DNA from: Dongia deserti
Lineage (GTDB): Bacteria; Pseudomonadota; Alphaproteobacteria; Dongiales; Dongiaceae
Length of the DNA stretch: 64,000 bases
Assembly: GCF_003574735.1 (NCBI RefSeq)
Contig: NZ_QORW01000017.1
Span: 56,823-120,822, forward strand
Reading direction: 5' to 3'
Shown: positions 25,999 to 35,373 of the stretch, piece by piece
Layout of the letters: the number at the start of each line of letters is the position of its first letter
Position numbering within the stretch: position 1 is the first letter of the stretch
Notes under the pieces: model-generated
Told to the model about the DNA's origin: nothing
The model's database searches: none
What the model saw: the letters and a program-made list of their open reading frames with translations, nothing else
Program-made: the position numbers and the translations under genes

Positions 25999-27045
25999 AT
26001 GTGGGCAAAGAGTGTTGCTGTTGCTGCCTTGGCGGGCGCAATGGCGTGGGCGAGCCCCGGTCAGGCCGAGCCGCCGGCGCCTTATGACATCACGCCGGAG
26101 CTGATCGATGCCGCCAAGAAGGAAGGCAGCGTCGTGTTCTACACCGCGACCGATGTGACCGTGGCCGAGAAGCTGGCCGCGACCTTTGAGCAGAAATATC
26201 CGGGCATCAAGGTGCAGGTCGAACGGGCCGGGTCGGAGCGCGTGTTCCAGCGCATCGGCCAGGAATACTCGACCGGCGTCTACAACGCCGACGTGATCGA
26301 GACCTCCGATGCCGTCCACTTCCTGCTGTTCAAGAAAGAAGGCTGGCTGACACCGGCCGTTCCCAAGGTCGTGGCTGAATCCTGGCCTGCGGAAGAGCGG
26401 GATCCGGACGGCTTCTTTGCCGCCTATCGCGCGCATCTTTCGGTGATCGCCTATCGCAAGGACCAGGTGAAGCCGGAGGATGCTCCGAAGAGCTTTGCCG
26501 ACCTGCTGGATCCGAAGTGGAAAGGCAAGCTGGTGAAGGGTCATCCCGGCTATAGCGGCACGATCATGACGGCAACCCATGCCATGAGCAAGGCGCTGGG
26601 CTGGGAGTATTTCGAGAAGCTCGGCAAGCAGGACGTGATGCAGGTGCAGTCCTCGACCGAGCCGCCAAAGAAGCTGGCGCAGGGTGAGCGCAGCGTCGAG
26701 GTCGACGGCAACGAATACAACTGCTTCCGCCTTCAGGAAGAGGGCATTCCAATCGAGATCGTCTACGCTGCCGAAGGAACCCCGCTGGTCATCGGCAATG
26801 CCGCGATCCTCAAGAACCCGCCCCATCCGAACGCGGCCAAGCTGTTCTACGCCTACCTGTTCTCGCTCGAGGCGCAGCAGCTCAACCACGACTTCGGCGG
26901 CTTGCGGTCGTTCCATCCGGAGCTGAAAGAGAAGGCGGGCAGGACACCGCTCAAGGACATCAAGCTGATGCTGCCTGACGCCGCCGGCCTCGAGTCCGAG
27001 ATCGAGACCATCAAATCCAGATACGAAGAATATTTCGGGACCTGA
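25999..27045 (+). CDS. ABC transporter substrate-binding protein (Fe3+/AfuA-like)
   Basis: This 348-residue periplasmic protein has a signal peptide ending GQAEP at about residue 23. The mature part opens with ITPELIDAAKKEGSVVFYTATD, typical of the FbpA/AfuA family; VQSSTEPPKKLAQGE and AEGTPLVIGNAAI belong to the second lobe. GAGGAGGA stands before the ATG at 25999. The Tyr pair that binds Fe3+ in true ferric-binding proteins is not obvious to me, so an anion or metabolite ligand is possible. It lies between the ATPase and permease genes. Confidence 0.9.
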   Translation: MWAKSVAVAALAGAMAWASPGQAEPPAPYDITPELIDAAKKEGSVVFYTATDVTVAEKLAATFEQKYPGIKVQVERAGSERVFQRIGQEYSTGVYNADVIETSDAVHFLLFKKEGWLTPAVPKVVAESWPAEERDPDGFFAAYRAHLSVIAYRKDQVKPEDAPKSFADLLDPKWKGKLVKGHPGYSGTIMTATHAMSKALGWEYFEKLGKQDVMQVQSSTEPPKKLAQGERSVEVDGNEYNCFRLQEEGIPIEIVYAAEGTPLVIGNAAILKNPPHPNAAKLFYAYLFSLEAQQLNHDFGGLRSFHPELKEKAGRTPLKDIKLMLPDAAGLESEIETIKSRYEEYFGT

Positions 27046-27054
27046 GATCCATCG

Positions 27055-28776
27055 ATGAGCAACGTGGCCAGCATCGCTCAGGCACCCAGGCAAACCCGGC
27101 GGTTCGACCTCTCGGGGCCGGTCTTCCTGTCGCTCGGCGTGCTCTTGAGCGTGCTGGTCATCCTTCCGTTGTTCTGGCTGCTGGTCTACAGCTTCACGAC
27201 GAAGGCTGGCTCCTTCACCCTCGATAACTTCGTGACCCTGGTGACCGACCGTGCGATGCGCCGGTCCTTCGGTCTTGCGATCGGGATGGCGCTGGGCGTC
27301 GGAGCGCTGGCCTGCCTGGTGGCGACCCCGATGGCGTGGCTGGTCGCGCGCACCGATTTGCCGCTTCGCCGGTTCGTGCGGGCCCTGGTGACCGCCTCAT
27401 TCGTGACGCCGCCGTTCCTCGGTGCCATTGCCTGGGAAATCCTGGCCGCGCCCAACAGCGGCATCTTCAATAATCTGTACCGCTGGCTGTTCGGCCTGGA
27501 TTCGTCGCAATACCTGCTCGACATCTACACGTTCGCGGGGCTGATCTTCGCGATCGCCTGCTACACCTTTCCCTTCGTGTTCACCCTGGTCGCCAATGCG
27601 CTTGATCGCGTGCCTTCGGACCTGGAGGACGCGTCGTCGATCCTGGGTGGGAAGTGGCTGACCACCCTCCGCAGAGTCACGTTCCCGCTGGTTCTCCCGG
27701 CCATGCTTGCAGGATCGCTGGTGGCGATCCTGCAAGCCCTGACAATGTTCGGCTCGCCGGCCATCCTGGCACTGCCGGCGGGATTCCACGTCGTCACCAC
27801 CAAGATCTGGAGCCTGTTCCAGTACCCGCCCAAGCTCGAGCTCGCCGCCGCTGCGTCCATCCCGCTGCTGCTCCTCACCATCCTGCTGCTGCGCGGCCAA
27901 AAATGGATCCTGGGCCGCAAGGGCTACACGGTGCTGGGCGGCAAGAGCGGGTCTCCCATGATCACCAGGCTGGGGCGCTGGAAATGGCTGGCCGTGTCCT
28001 TCGTCTTGAGCATTCTGTGCCTCACCGTGATCTTCCCGTACGCCGCGTTGCTGAAGACGGCCTTGACCCACACGGTGGATGCGCCGCTGTCCTGGGACTC
28101 ATTCACACTTCGTCACTTCCATTTCGTGTTCTTCGAGTTCTCGGCAACGCGGCTTGCGATGTTCAACACACTCATCCTCGGCTTGCTGACCGCCACCGGC
28201 GTCACCGCGATCGCTCTGGTGGTCTCATATCTGGTGACGCGGCGCAGCGTTCTCGGTGCGCCTGCCCTTGGCGTGCTCGCGACCGCGCCAATCGCGATCC
28301 CAGGCATCGTCCTCGGCGTCGGCCTGTTCCTGAGCTACGCCAATCCGACCTTCCGGCTCTATGGCACCTTGTGGATCCTGCTGATCGCCTTCCTGACCAT
28401 CGAGATGCCGGCGGGATATCAGCAGCTCTCGTCCGCGTTCAAGGGCATCCATCCGGAGCTGGAGGAAGCCGGCCGCATCCTCGGCGCCTCGCGGCTCAAG
28501 GCGCTGTGGCAGATCACCGCGCCGCTGCTGCGCACCAGCGTGATCGCGACCTGGTGCTTCGTGTTCATCGGCACCATCCGCGAGCTGTCGGCGACCATCC
28601 TGCTGACCACCGCCAACACCAAGCTGGTATCGGTCATCATCTACGACTTGAACGAGAGCGGCGACTTGGGTGCGATTTCTGTCCTTGGCATTCTGCTGCT
28701 GCTAGTCTCCTTCACGGTCGTGTTCCTCGCCAGCCGTATGCCGATCGGCAGCACGCGCTTCCAGCCGCGGGGATGA
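27055..28776 (+). CDS. ABC transporter permease, two fused domains (FbpB-like)
   Basis: This 573-residue inner-membrane protein contains two permease domains, roughly 20-285 and 310-570, with about twelve hydrophobic segments. The coupling (EAA) loops are LEDASSILGGKWLTTLRRV in the first half and LEEAGRILGASRLKALWQIT in the second. This arrangement is typical of FbpB/ThiP-type permeases. It follows the binding-protein gene by 9 nt and completes the importer. Confidence 0.93.
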   Translation: MSNVASIAQAPRQTRRFDLSGPVFLSLGVLLSVLVILPLFWLLVYSFTTKAGSFTLDNFVTLVTDRAMRRSFGLAIGMALGVGALACLVATPMAWLVARTDLPLRRFVRALVTASFVTPPFLGAIAWEILAAPNSGIFNNLYRWLFGLDSSQYLLDIYTFAGLIFAIACYTFPFVFTLVANALDRVPSDLEDASSILGGKWLTTLRRVTFPLVLPAMLAGSLVAILQALTMFGSPAILALPAGFHVVTTKIWSLFQYPPKLELAAAASIPLLLLTILLLRGQKWILGRKGYTVLGGKSGSPMITRLGRWKWLAVSFVLSILCLTVIFPYAALLKTALTHTVDAPLSWDSFTLRHFHFVFFEFSATRLAMFNTLILGLLTATGVTAIALVVSYLVTRRSVLGAPALGVLATAPIAIPGIVLGVGLFLSYANPTFRLYGTLWILLIAFLTIEMPAGYQQLSSAFKGIHPELEEAGRILGASRLKALWQITAPLLRTSVIATWCFVFIGTIRELSATILLTTANTKLVSVIIYDLNESGDLGAISVLGILLLLVSFTVVFLASRMPIGSTRFQPRG

Positions 28777-28942
28777 AACTCATGCTACGATCAATTAACC
28801 ATTGGCGGCATGGTCCGGTTGGCGATTTTGCATTTGGCAAAGCTCGGCTATGCTGTCGTCGAATCGGGCGGCCCGATTCACGCCATGTCGGTTGGTCGGG
28901 GCGAGGCGAAACCGAGTAGAGGGCAACGGGGCGGCAAGGCCA

Positions 28943-29683
28943 ATGTCCAAGCAGAGCACAATGCCGCCGGAATTCTCGGCGATCGATTTTCTGCGGACAC
29001 GCTCCCTGGCGAGCGTCGTCCAGGCGGAGATCGAGCGCATGATCGTCAGCGGCAAGCTCGCGCCCAATGCCCGCGTAAATGAGAATGCGCTGGCCCAGGA
29101 ACTGGGCGTCAGCCGCGGCCCGATCCGCGAGGCCTGCAGCGCGCTTGCCGCGATGGGGCTGATCGAGATCATTCCCAACCGCGGCTTCTTCGTGCGCGCG
29201 CTGAGCGACGATGAGGCCCTCGACCTATCGGAAGCGCGCGCCTGCATCTTTGCCTCCATGGCCATGATGCTGGCCACACGGATCACCGACAGCCAGATCG
29301 CCATCCTGCGCGAGCTGGTGGATCGCATGGACAAGATCGTGCCGACCGGCGAGGTCAGCATCTATTATCCCGTCAATCTGGAGTTCCACGAGCAGATCGC
29401 GCGCATGTGCGGCAACCAGCGCCTGGGCCAGATCTACCTCAGCCTTGCGCGCGAGCTGCATATCCAGCGTTATCGCGCGCTTTCCAGCGGCGACACGCTG
29501 CCCATCTCCAACGCGGAGCATCGCGCCATCCTCGATGCGCTGGCCGCGCGCGATCCCAACAAGGCATTCATGGCGGCGCGCTCCCACATCCTCAACGGCA
29601 TCGTCCGCACCCGAAAGGCGCGCCGCGCGTCGCCGCCGGCGGCCAAGGCGCGCCCCGCGCGCAAGTCGAAGACGCCGGCCTAA
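28943..29683 (+). CDS. GntR family regulator, FCD subfamily (gntR2)
   Basis: This 246-residue protein has the same layout as gntR1: winged helix with LASVVQAEIERMIVSGKLA and LGVSRGPIREACSALA, then an FCD domain with EFHEQIARM and AEHRAILDAL. It adds a basic Ala/Lys/Arg-rich tail (from about 225). The start is taken at 28943, where the helix-turn-helix spacing matches gntR1; the longer upstream frame has no leader character. It sits between the ABC operon and an ATTGTTGACAAT site. The two regulators may bind the same operator and respond to different ligands. Confidence 0.9.
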   Translation: MSKQSTMPPEFSAIDFLRTRSLASVVQAEIERMIVSGKLAPNARVNENALAQELGVSRGPIREACSALAAMGLIEIIPNRGFFVRALSDDEALDLSEARACIFASMAMMLATRITDSQIAILRELVDRMDKIVPTGEVSIYYPVNLEFHEQIARMCGNQRLGQIYLSLARELHIQRYRALSSGDTLPISNAEHRAILDALAARDPNKAFMAARSHILNGIVRTRKARRASPPAAKARPARKSKTPA

Positions 29684-29732
29684 CAAGACATCCGAACAGG
29701 CTTCGGCTTTGATGCTGATATGTTGGCTGAAA

Positions 29733-29744
29733 ATTGTTGACAAT
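29733..29744. promoter_or_regulatory. GntR/FCD operator upstream of MmgE/PrpD 4
   Basis: A perfect ATTGTTGACAAT palindrome, followed by CTACA, lies 67 bp before the MmgE/PrpD 4 start and 49 bp after the gntR2 stop. It is identical to the site at 24846. Confidence 0.65.
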
Positions 29745-29811
29745 CTACAATACGACTGCCACGGTTCAAGCCAACGAAAACGCTGAAAAGCTCAATATTT
29801 CAGGGGATATC

Positions 29812-31221
29812 ATGAACAAGCCAACCGACGTCCGGCTCACCCGCTATGTCGCGGCGTTCATCGCCGGGACCAAGTTCGATGATCTGCCGTCGGGCGTGGT
29901 GGAACTCGGGAAAAAGTCGATCCTGGACGGGCTCGGCCTGGCGTTGTCCGGCGCCGTGGCGCGCAGCGGCGAACTAGTGCGCAAGCACCTCGACAGCCTC
30001 AATCTGGCGGCGGGACCAGCGACCGTCATCGGCGGCAATCGCAAGGTGGCGCCGCGGTTTGCCGCCTTCGCCAACGGCGTCGGCATCCATGCGGACGATT
30101 ACGACGACACCCAGCTCGCGGTCGCGCCGGATCGCGTCTATGGCCTGCTCACCCATCCGACCGCGCCGGCTCTGCCGGCCGCGCTTGCGATCGGCGAGAT
30201 GAAAGGTGCGTCGGGCAAAGATGTGATGCTCGCCTACCATCTCGGCGTCGAAGTGGAGTGCAAGATCGCCGAGGCGATCGATCCGCGGCATTATCAGACC
30301 GGTTTCCACGCCACCGCCACCTGCGGCACCTTCGCCGCCGCTGCCGCATCCGCCAAGCTTATGGAGCTCGATGTCGAGGCGACTCAGCGCGCGCTCTCCA
30401 TCGCCGGCAGCCAGTCGGCCGGCCTGCGCGAGAATTTCGGTACCATGACCAAGCCGTTCCACGCTGGCCGGTCGTCGGAGAGTGGCGTCGCGGCGGCCCA
30501 GTTCGCGGAACTCGGCTGGACCGCGACCGACAAGATCCTGGAGGCGCCGCGCGGCTTCTTCCGGGCCGCGGGCGGCGGGTTCGATCTCGGCGCCATCTAC
30601 CAGCGGCTGGGCGCGCCATGGACATTCGCGGACCCTGGCGTTTCCATCAAGCCGCATCCGTCGGGTTCGCTCACGCACCCCGGCATGACCGAGATGCTGC
30701 GCCTGATCCGTGAGCATAAGATCCAGCCGCAGCAGGTGCGGCGCGTGCGGGTTGGCACCAACTCCAATATGCCCAACGCGCTGATCCATCACCGCCCGCA
30801 CGACGAGCTGCAGGCCAAGTTCTCGATGGAATTCTGCATGGCCATCCTGCTGCTGCGCGGCCGCGCCGGCCTTAAGGAATTCACGGACGCGGTGGTGAAC
30901 GAGCCCGACGTGAAGGCCATGATCGAGAAAGTCGATTTCGTGGTCGATGATGTCGCCGAGAGAGCCGGCTACCACAAGATGACGACGCTCATCGACATCG
31001 AGCTGACCGACGGCCGGAAGATCTCGGGCCGCGCGGATTTCGGCAAGGGCAGTCCGGCTAATCCCATGAGCTACGAGGAAGTCGCCGACAAGTTCCGCGA
31101 GAACGCCGATTTCGCCGGCATGCGCAAGTCGAACGCGGACGACATCGTCGAGCTGGTGCGCAACCTCGAAACGCTGCCGTCCATCGACAAGCTGACCGGC
31201 AGGCTCTTGCGTTTCGACTGA
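29812..31221 (+). CDS. MmgE/PrpD family protein 4
   Basis: This 469-residue paralogue has IHADDYDDTQLAVAP (about residue 85) as the HxxDxDDT active-site motif, then VYGLLTHPTAPALPAAL and FGTMTKPFHAGRSSESGV. It is close to paralogue 2 in length and motifs. The ATG at 29812 is preferred because the family begins within about ten residues of a helix like LTRYVAAFI; GGGG lies upstream. Two isopropylmalate/tartrate dehydrogenase-like genes follow, so its product may be a 2-hydroxy acid oxidised by them. That pathway link is inference. Confidence 0.92.
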   Translation: MNKPTDVRLTRYVAAFIAGTKFDDLPSGVVELGKKSILDGLGLALSGAVARSGELVRKHLDSLNLAAGPATVIGGNRKVAPRFAAFANGVGIHADDYDDTQLAVAPDRVYGLLTHPTAPALPAALAIGEMKGASGKDVMLAYHLGVEVECKIAEAIDPRHYQTGFHATATCGTFAAAAASAKLMELDVEATQRALSIAGSQSAGLRENFGTMTKPFHAGRSSESGVAAAQFAELGWTATDKILEAPRGFFRAAGGGFDLGAIYQRLGAPWTFADPGVSIKPHPSGSLTHPGMTEMLRLIREHKIQPQQVRRVRVGTNSNMPNALIHHRPHDELQAKFSMEFCMAILLLRGRAGLKEFTDAVVNEPDVKAMIEKVDFVVDDVAERAGYHKMTTLIDIELTDGRKISGRADFGKGSPANPMSYEEVADKFRENADFAGMRKSNADDIVELVRNLETLPSIDKLTGRLLRFD

Positions 31222-31272
31222 TCCACCCCCACCCAATCCAACGGCGTTGTCCACGTCTGGAAAGTTGCTCGC

Positions 31273-32355
31273 ATGACTGCCGCCCATCTGGTGATCGGAA
31301 TCCTGAATGGCGACGATATTGGCCACGAAATCGTGCCTGCTTCGGTGGCGGTGGCCCGCGCCGCCGCGGCACGACACGACTTAAGGATAGATTGGCGCGC
31401 GATGCCGATCGGTCGCACGGCGCTGGACAGCCACAACTCGACGATGCCGGCCGGAACGCTCGAGGCATTGAGCAGGATGGATGGCTTCATCCTGGGACCG
31501 ATCGGTCACCGTGACTATCCGAAGGTGCCGCAGGCGATCAACCCGCATCCGATCCTGCGCAAACACTTCAACCTGTTCGCCAATGTGCGGCCGACCCGAT
31601 CCTTCCCCGGCCTCGGCGCACTACACGAGAGTGTCGACCTCGTCATCGTGCGCGAGAACAACGAAGGCTTCCAGCCGGACCGCAACGTGGTGGCGGGGTG
31701 TGGCGAGTTCCGCCCGACCGAGGACGTGACCATCTCCGTGCGTGTGATCACGCGAGCCGGCAGCGCGCGGGTGGCGCGCGCCGCGTTCGAGATCGCGCGG
31801 ACCCGCAGCAAGCGGCTCACCGCCGTGCACAAGAACACGGTGTTCAAGCTCGGCTGCGGCATGTTCGTCGAGGAGTGCTACAAGGTGGCGAAGGAATTCC
31901 CGGATGTGACCCTCGACGAGGTGATCGTCGACACCTTCGCCATGCGCCTGGTGCGCGATCCGCAGAGCTTCGACGTGGTGGTGACCACCAACATGTTCGG
32001 CGACATCCTGACCGACGAGGCGGCCGGGCTGGTCGGCGGCCTCGGCATGGCGCCGGGCCTGTGCATCGGCGAAGGTAACATCGCGATGGCGCAGGCGACT
32101 CATGGCTCAGCCCCCGACATCGCCGGCAAGGGCATCGCAAACCCCTATGCCATGATCGAATCCACGCGCATGATGTTCGAGTGGCTCGGGCACAATCGCG
32201 GAATCGAGCCGGCCGTGGGCGCCGCCGCTTCGATGAAGCGCGGCATCGAGCACGCACTCGCCGATCCCACGACTCGCACCAGGGACATCCGCGGCACCGG
32301 CGATACGAACGACATGACCCGGGCCATCGTCGCCGCGATCGAGTCGGAGAAATGA
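31273..32355 (+). CDS. Isocitrate/isopropylmalate dehydrogenase family protein
   Basis: This 360-residue NAD(P)-dependent beta-decarboxylating dehydrogenase family member begins [19 protein letters not shown] and has [29 protein letters not shown], the catalytic Lys in [10 protein letters not shown], and the metal/cofactor region [41 protein letters not shown] is the cofactor-binding loop. Such enzymes oxidise and decarboxylate 2-hydroxy di- or tricarboxylates. It is 51 nt after MmgE/PrpD 4 and one base before the next dehydrogenase, from which it differs clearly. The exact substrate cannot be assigned. Confidence 0.92.
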   Translation: MTAAHLVIGILNGDDIGHEIVPASVAVARAAAARHDLRIDWRAMPIGRTALDSHNSTMPAGTLEALSRMDGFILGPIGHRDYPKVPQAINPHPILRKHFNLFANVRPTRSFPGLGALHESVDLVIVRENNEGFQPDRNVVAGCGEFRPTEDVTISVRVITRAGSARVARAAFEIARTRSKRLTAVHKNTVFKLGCGMFVEECYKVAKEFPDVTLDEVIVDTFAMRLVRDPQSFDVVVTTNMFGDILTDEAAGLVGGLGMAPGLCIGEGNIAMAQATHGSAPDIAGKGIANPYAMIESTRMMFEWLGHNRGIEPAVGAAASMKRGIEHALADPTTRTRDIRGTGDTNDMTRAIVAAIESEK

Positions 32356-32356
32356 G

Positions 32357-33433
32357 ATGGGTGCGCATCGGATCGCCGTTATCGGCGGGGATGGGATCGG
32401 ACCGGAGGTGATCGAGGCGGGGTGCCGCGTGCTCGATAGCCTGTCGGAGGTAGAACATGACCTGACCTTCAGTTTCCAGCGCTTCGACTGGGGGTCGGAC
32501 TACTATCGCTGCCATGGGCACATGATGCCGGAGGATGGCCTGACGCAGCTGCGACCCTTCGATGCCATCTATTTCGGCGCGGTCGGCGATCCGCATCTGC
32601 CGGACGATGTCACGCTGTGGGGTTTGCGGCTCGCGATCTGCCAGGGCTTCGATCAGTACGCCAATGTTCGCCCCTCCAAGCTGCTGCCTGGCGTCATCGG
32701 ACCATTGCGGCCGGAGCTGAGCGCTGGCATCGACTGGGTGATCGTGCGCGAGAACAGCGAGGGCGAGTATGCCGGCGTCGGGGGCCGGGCGCATCGCGGC
32801 TTGCCGATCGAGGTCGGCATGGACGTCGCGGTCTTCACGCGGGCCGGCATCGAGCGCGTCGCGCGCTTCGCCTGCGACCTCGCCCGCGCGCGACCGCGCA
32901 AGCTCCTGACCGTCGTCACCAAGTCCAACGCCCAGCGCCACGGCATGGTGCTGTGGGACGAGGTGTGCAGGGAGGTGATCCGCGACTATCCGGATCTCAC
33001 TATCGACTGGATGCTCGTCGACGCCATGACCCAGCGCATGGTGAACAAGCCGGCCAGCATCGATACGGTCGTTGCCACCAACCTGCACGCGGACATTCTC
33101 ACGGATCTGGCGGCAGCATTGTCGGGCTCGCTCGGCCTCGGTGCCACTGCCAACATCGATCCGTCACGCAAGTATCCGTCGATGTTCGAGCCAATTCACG
33201 GCTCGGCCTTCGACATCACCGCCAAAGGCGTCGCCAATCCGCTGGCATCCTTCTGGACCGCGGCGCTGATGCTGGACCATCTTGGTGAGCAGAGGGCATC
33301 CGCCCGCTTGATGTCGGCGATCACATCGGTGACCGGCAGGCGCGAGGTCGTGTCGCCGGACCTCGGCGGCAATGCCACCACGAAGCAGGTCACCGACGCG
33401 GTGATTGCAGCCGTCCGCGGCGTCAATGCTTGA
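32357..33433 (+). CDS. ttuC: Tartrate dehydrogenase/decarboxylase-like (TtuC type)
   Basis: This 358-residue protein has the tartrate dehydrogenase pattern RFDWGSDYYRCHGHMMP, FGAVGDPHLPDDVTLWGL and YANVRPSKLLPGV. VIVRENSEGEYAGVGGR, the catalytic TVVTKSNAQRHG and TNLHADILTDLAAALSG follow, with FEPIHGSAFDITAKGVANP for the cofactor. TtuC-type enzymes oxidise tartrate, D-malate or meso-tartrate. It follows the previous dehydrogenase by one base, so both are translated as a pair. Together they suggest oxidation of a hydroxydicarboxylate taken up by the TTT or ABC systems. Confidence 0.88.
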   Translation: MGAHRIAVIGGDGIGPEVIEAGCRVLDSLSEVEHDLTFSFQRFDWGSDYYRCHGHMMPEDGLTQLRPFDAIYFGAVGDPHLPDDVTLWGLRLAICQGFDQYANVRPSKLLPGVIGPLRPELSAGIDWVIVRENSEGEYAGVGGRAHRGLPIEVGMDVAVFTRAGIERVARFACDLARARPRKLLTVVTKSNAQRHGMVLWDEVCREVIRDYPDLTIDWMLVDAMTQRMVNKPASIDTVVATNLHADILTDLAAALSGSLGLGATANIDPSRKYPSMFEPIHGSAFDITAKGVANPLASFWTAALMLDHLGEQRASARLMSAITSVTGRREVVSPDLGGNATTKQVTDAVIAAVRGVNA

Positions 33434-33618
33434 GCGGCGGCGGTAGCACTACGTGGACTTAGCTGCTTCTGCTGTGTCGAAACGATCAGGCTGGCAATGA
33501 ACGGTCTGTTAGACGCGCCAATAGGCATCCGTGGCGGTGTTCCGCGTATTTTCGGGTACGGGTCAATGGTTGCCACGAGATCGTCGAAGTCCGGCAGGTA
33601 TCGGGCGATGCCTGGCAT

Positions 33619-34527
33619 GTGTCCTTCAATGATGGGGCCAAGGGTCACTTTTACAGACATAGCATTCTTTCCGAGATGGATCTCGAGCCCGACCTCGGCC
33701 TGCCAAAGCGCATAGCGTGGGACAGTCAGTTAGGCCCTATCAATACGCTCACCTGGACCTCCGAATACGCGCCGGAGCGCTCGCTCGAGCAGATCGAGCA
33801 CTTCCTGAAATATGGCTTCGTGGTCCTGCGCGAAGTCCCCACCAAACCAGGGTCAATTCTGGATGTGGCGCGTCGCTTCGGCTATCCGCGGGAGACCAAT
33901 TTCGGCCTGCTGTTCGAGGTGAAGTCCATCCCCGAGGCCAACGACCTCGCCTATACCGGCCTTGGCCTCGATGCGCACACAGATAATCCCTACCGCGATC
34001 CGGTTCCCGGCGTACAGCTGCTGCATTGTCTTATCAATGAGTCCACCGGCGGCTTGTCCACGCTGGTCGATGGCTATGCGGTGGTCGAGAGGATCCGCGC
34101 AATCGATCCTGGCGCATACGAGATCCTGTCGAATATCCCCGTTCGATTTATCTTCAGGGACCTTGATGGGGACTACACCGACTACGCTCCCATTATCGAG
34201 CATGACCATGCCGGCACATTCTCTGGCATCAGGTTCAGTCCTCGTCTTGACTTCGTTCCTCTGCTGCCGCCTCAGGAACTGGATCGCTTCTATGCCGCGC
34301 GGCGCCTGCTCGATCGGGCACTTCGGTCCTCGGAGTTCGAGATCAAGTTTCTCCTGTCTCCCGGTGAGCTGGTCATGTTCGACAATCGCCGCCTCCTTCA
34401 CGGCAGGACCGCGTTCGATCCCCGATCCGGTCTCCGGCATCTGCAAGGATGTTATATCGATCGGGATGCGATCGAGAGCCAGTACCGGGTTCTCTCTCGC
34501 AAACTGCAGGCGCGAGGCCCCAAGTGA
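33619..34527 (+). CDS. tmpA: TmpA/gamma-butyrobetaine-hydroxylase-like 2OG-Fe(II) oxygenase (5' end uncertain)
   Basis: The facial triad is visible as HTD (H120, D122) and a distal H261 in RRLLHGRTAFD, with the 2-oxoglutarate-binding Arg nearby in SGLRHLQGCYID. GVQLLHCLINESTGGLSTLVDG is shared with gamma-butyrobetaine hydroxylases and TmpA. From the GTG at 33619 the protein has 302 residues and begins inside the small N-terminal domain of the family (WHVSFNDG). The same frame stays open back to 33463 with no ATG, GTG or TTG, so the natural start may be non-canonical or lost. The downstream HD-domain gene overlaps in GTGA. A TmpA-like protein would hydroxylate a trimethylammonium compound. Confidence 0.72.
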   Translation: MSFNDGAKGHFYRHSILSEMDLEPDLGLPKRIAWDSQLGPINTLTWTSEYAPERSLEQIEHFLKYGFVVLREVPTKPGSILDVARRFGYPRETNFGLLFEVKSIPEANDLAYTGLGLDAHTDNPYRDPVPGVQLLHCLINESTGGLSTLVDGYAVVERIRAIDPGAYEILSNIPVRFIFRDLDGDYTDYAPIIEHDHAGTFSGIRFSPRLDFVPLLPPQELDRFYAARRLLDRALRSSEFEIKFLLSPGELVMFDNRRLLHGRTAFDPRSGLRHLQGCYIDRDAIESQYRVLSRKLQARGPK

Positions 34528-35093
34528 ACGTCGTCAGCTTCACTCAGATGCGAGATGGAACCTACGACGACTACAAGCTGCTCCGGAGCCTGGAACCCAA
34601 GCACTGGACCGGTACCGCCGCGAGGCTCCTGCGCGAACTGGAGCGCCAGGGAGAGGAAACCTACGAAGGCTACCAGATTACGCGGCTCGAACATGCGTTG
34701 CAGGCGGCGACGCGGGCCGTGCGTGATGGTGCCGACATCGACTGGATCGTATCGGCGTTACTTCATGATATTGGCGACGGGCTCGCCCCTCAGAACCATG
34801 ATCGCTTTGCGGCCGAAATACTCCGCCCATACGTCCGTGAGGAATGCATCTGGACCGTCGAGCATCATGGCGTTTTCCAGATGTACTACTATGCCCATCA
34901 CTATGGCTGGAACAGGAACGAACGCGAGAAATTCCGTGGGCATCCTCATTTCGAAGTGTGCGTCGCCTTCTGCGAAAGATGGGATCAATCGTCGTTTGAC
35001 CCAAGCTATGCGCCGGAGCCATTGGGCTTCTTCGAACCAATGGTCAACCAGGTCTTCTCTCGAGAAGCTTACAAGCAATTGGGTCCGGCTTGA
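34524..35093 (+). CDS. tmpB: TmpB/PhnZ-like HD-domain mixed-valence di-iron oxygenase
   Basis: This 189-residue HD-domain protein has H57 in RLEHALQ, H81-D82 in LLHDIGD, and H114-H115 in WTVEHHGVFQ, followed by AHHYGWNRNEREKFRGHP. This pattern belongs to PhnZ/TmpB oxygenases, which cleave the C-P bond of 1-hydroxyphosphonates. A Tyr (Y47) precedes the His helix as in PhnZ, while the PhnZ Glu position is Tyr50. The GTG start at 34524 overlaps the upstream stop as GTGA, so the pair is translationally coupled. TmpAB convert 2-trimethylaminoethylphosphonate to glycine betaine and phosphate; the assignment here rests on the pair and motifs. Confidence 0.72.
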   Translation: MNVVSFTQMRDGTYDDYKLLRSLEPKHWTGTAARLLRELERQGEETYEGYQITRLEHALQAATRAVRDGADIDWIVSALLHDIGDGLAPQNHDRFAAEILRPYVREECIWTVEHHGVFQMYYYAHHYGWNRNEREKFRGHPHFEVCVAFCERWDQSSFDPSYAPEPLGFFEPMVNQVFSREAYKQLGPA

Positions 35094-35373
35094 TCGAGGA
35101 CCAAGCTGTGCTTGTGTCGCATGTTGGTTTGGGTTCGGCTTGGCCGCGAGTGATGTGGCCCAATCAGCGCAATTGATGAAGCCGGTCATGAGTCCGAGGC
35201 CTGCAGCCGCTCGCCCAGGGCCACATGACCTGCGGGCATCGCCCTTGCTTCACAGCCGCGATCGCACGATCGACAAAGGCTACGAAGATGATCTGGTAAG
35301 TATCGGGCGAGCAAACGTGCATCATTATAGTGAGCGAAAAGAGGCAGAAGCTAGACCAGTGCCTCGGTCGCCC

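Noticed and set aside
14160..31221. A methylcitrate (propionate) operon, suggested by PrpD-like genes
   Set aside because: No prpB, prpC or acnD homologue is present; MmgE/PrpD is a broad family and the neighbours are transporters and tartrate-type dehydrogenases.
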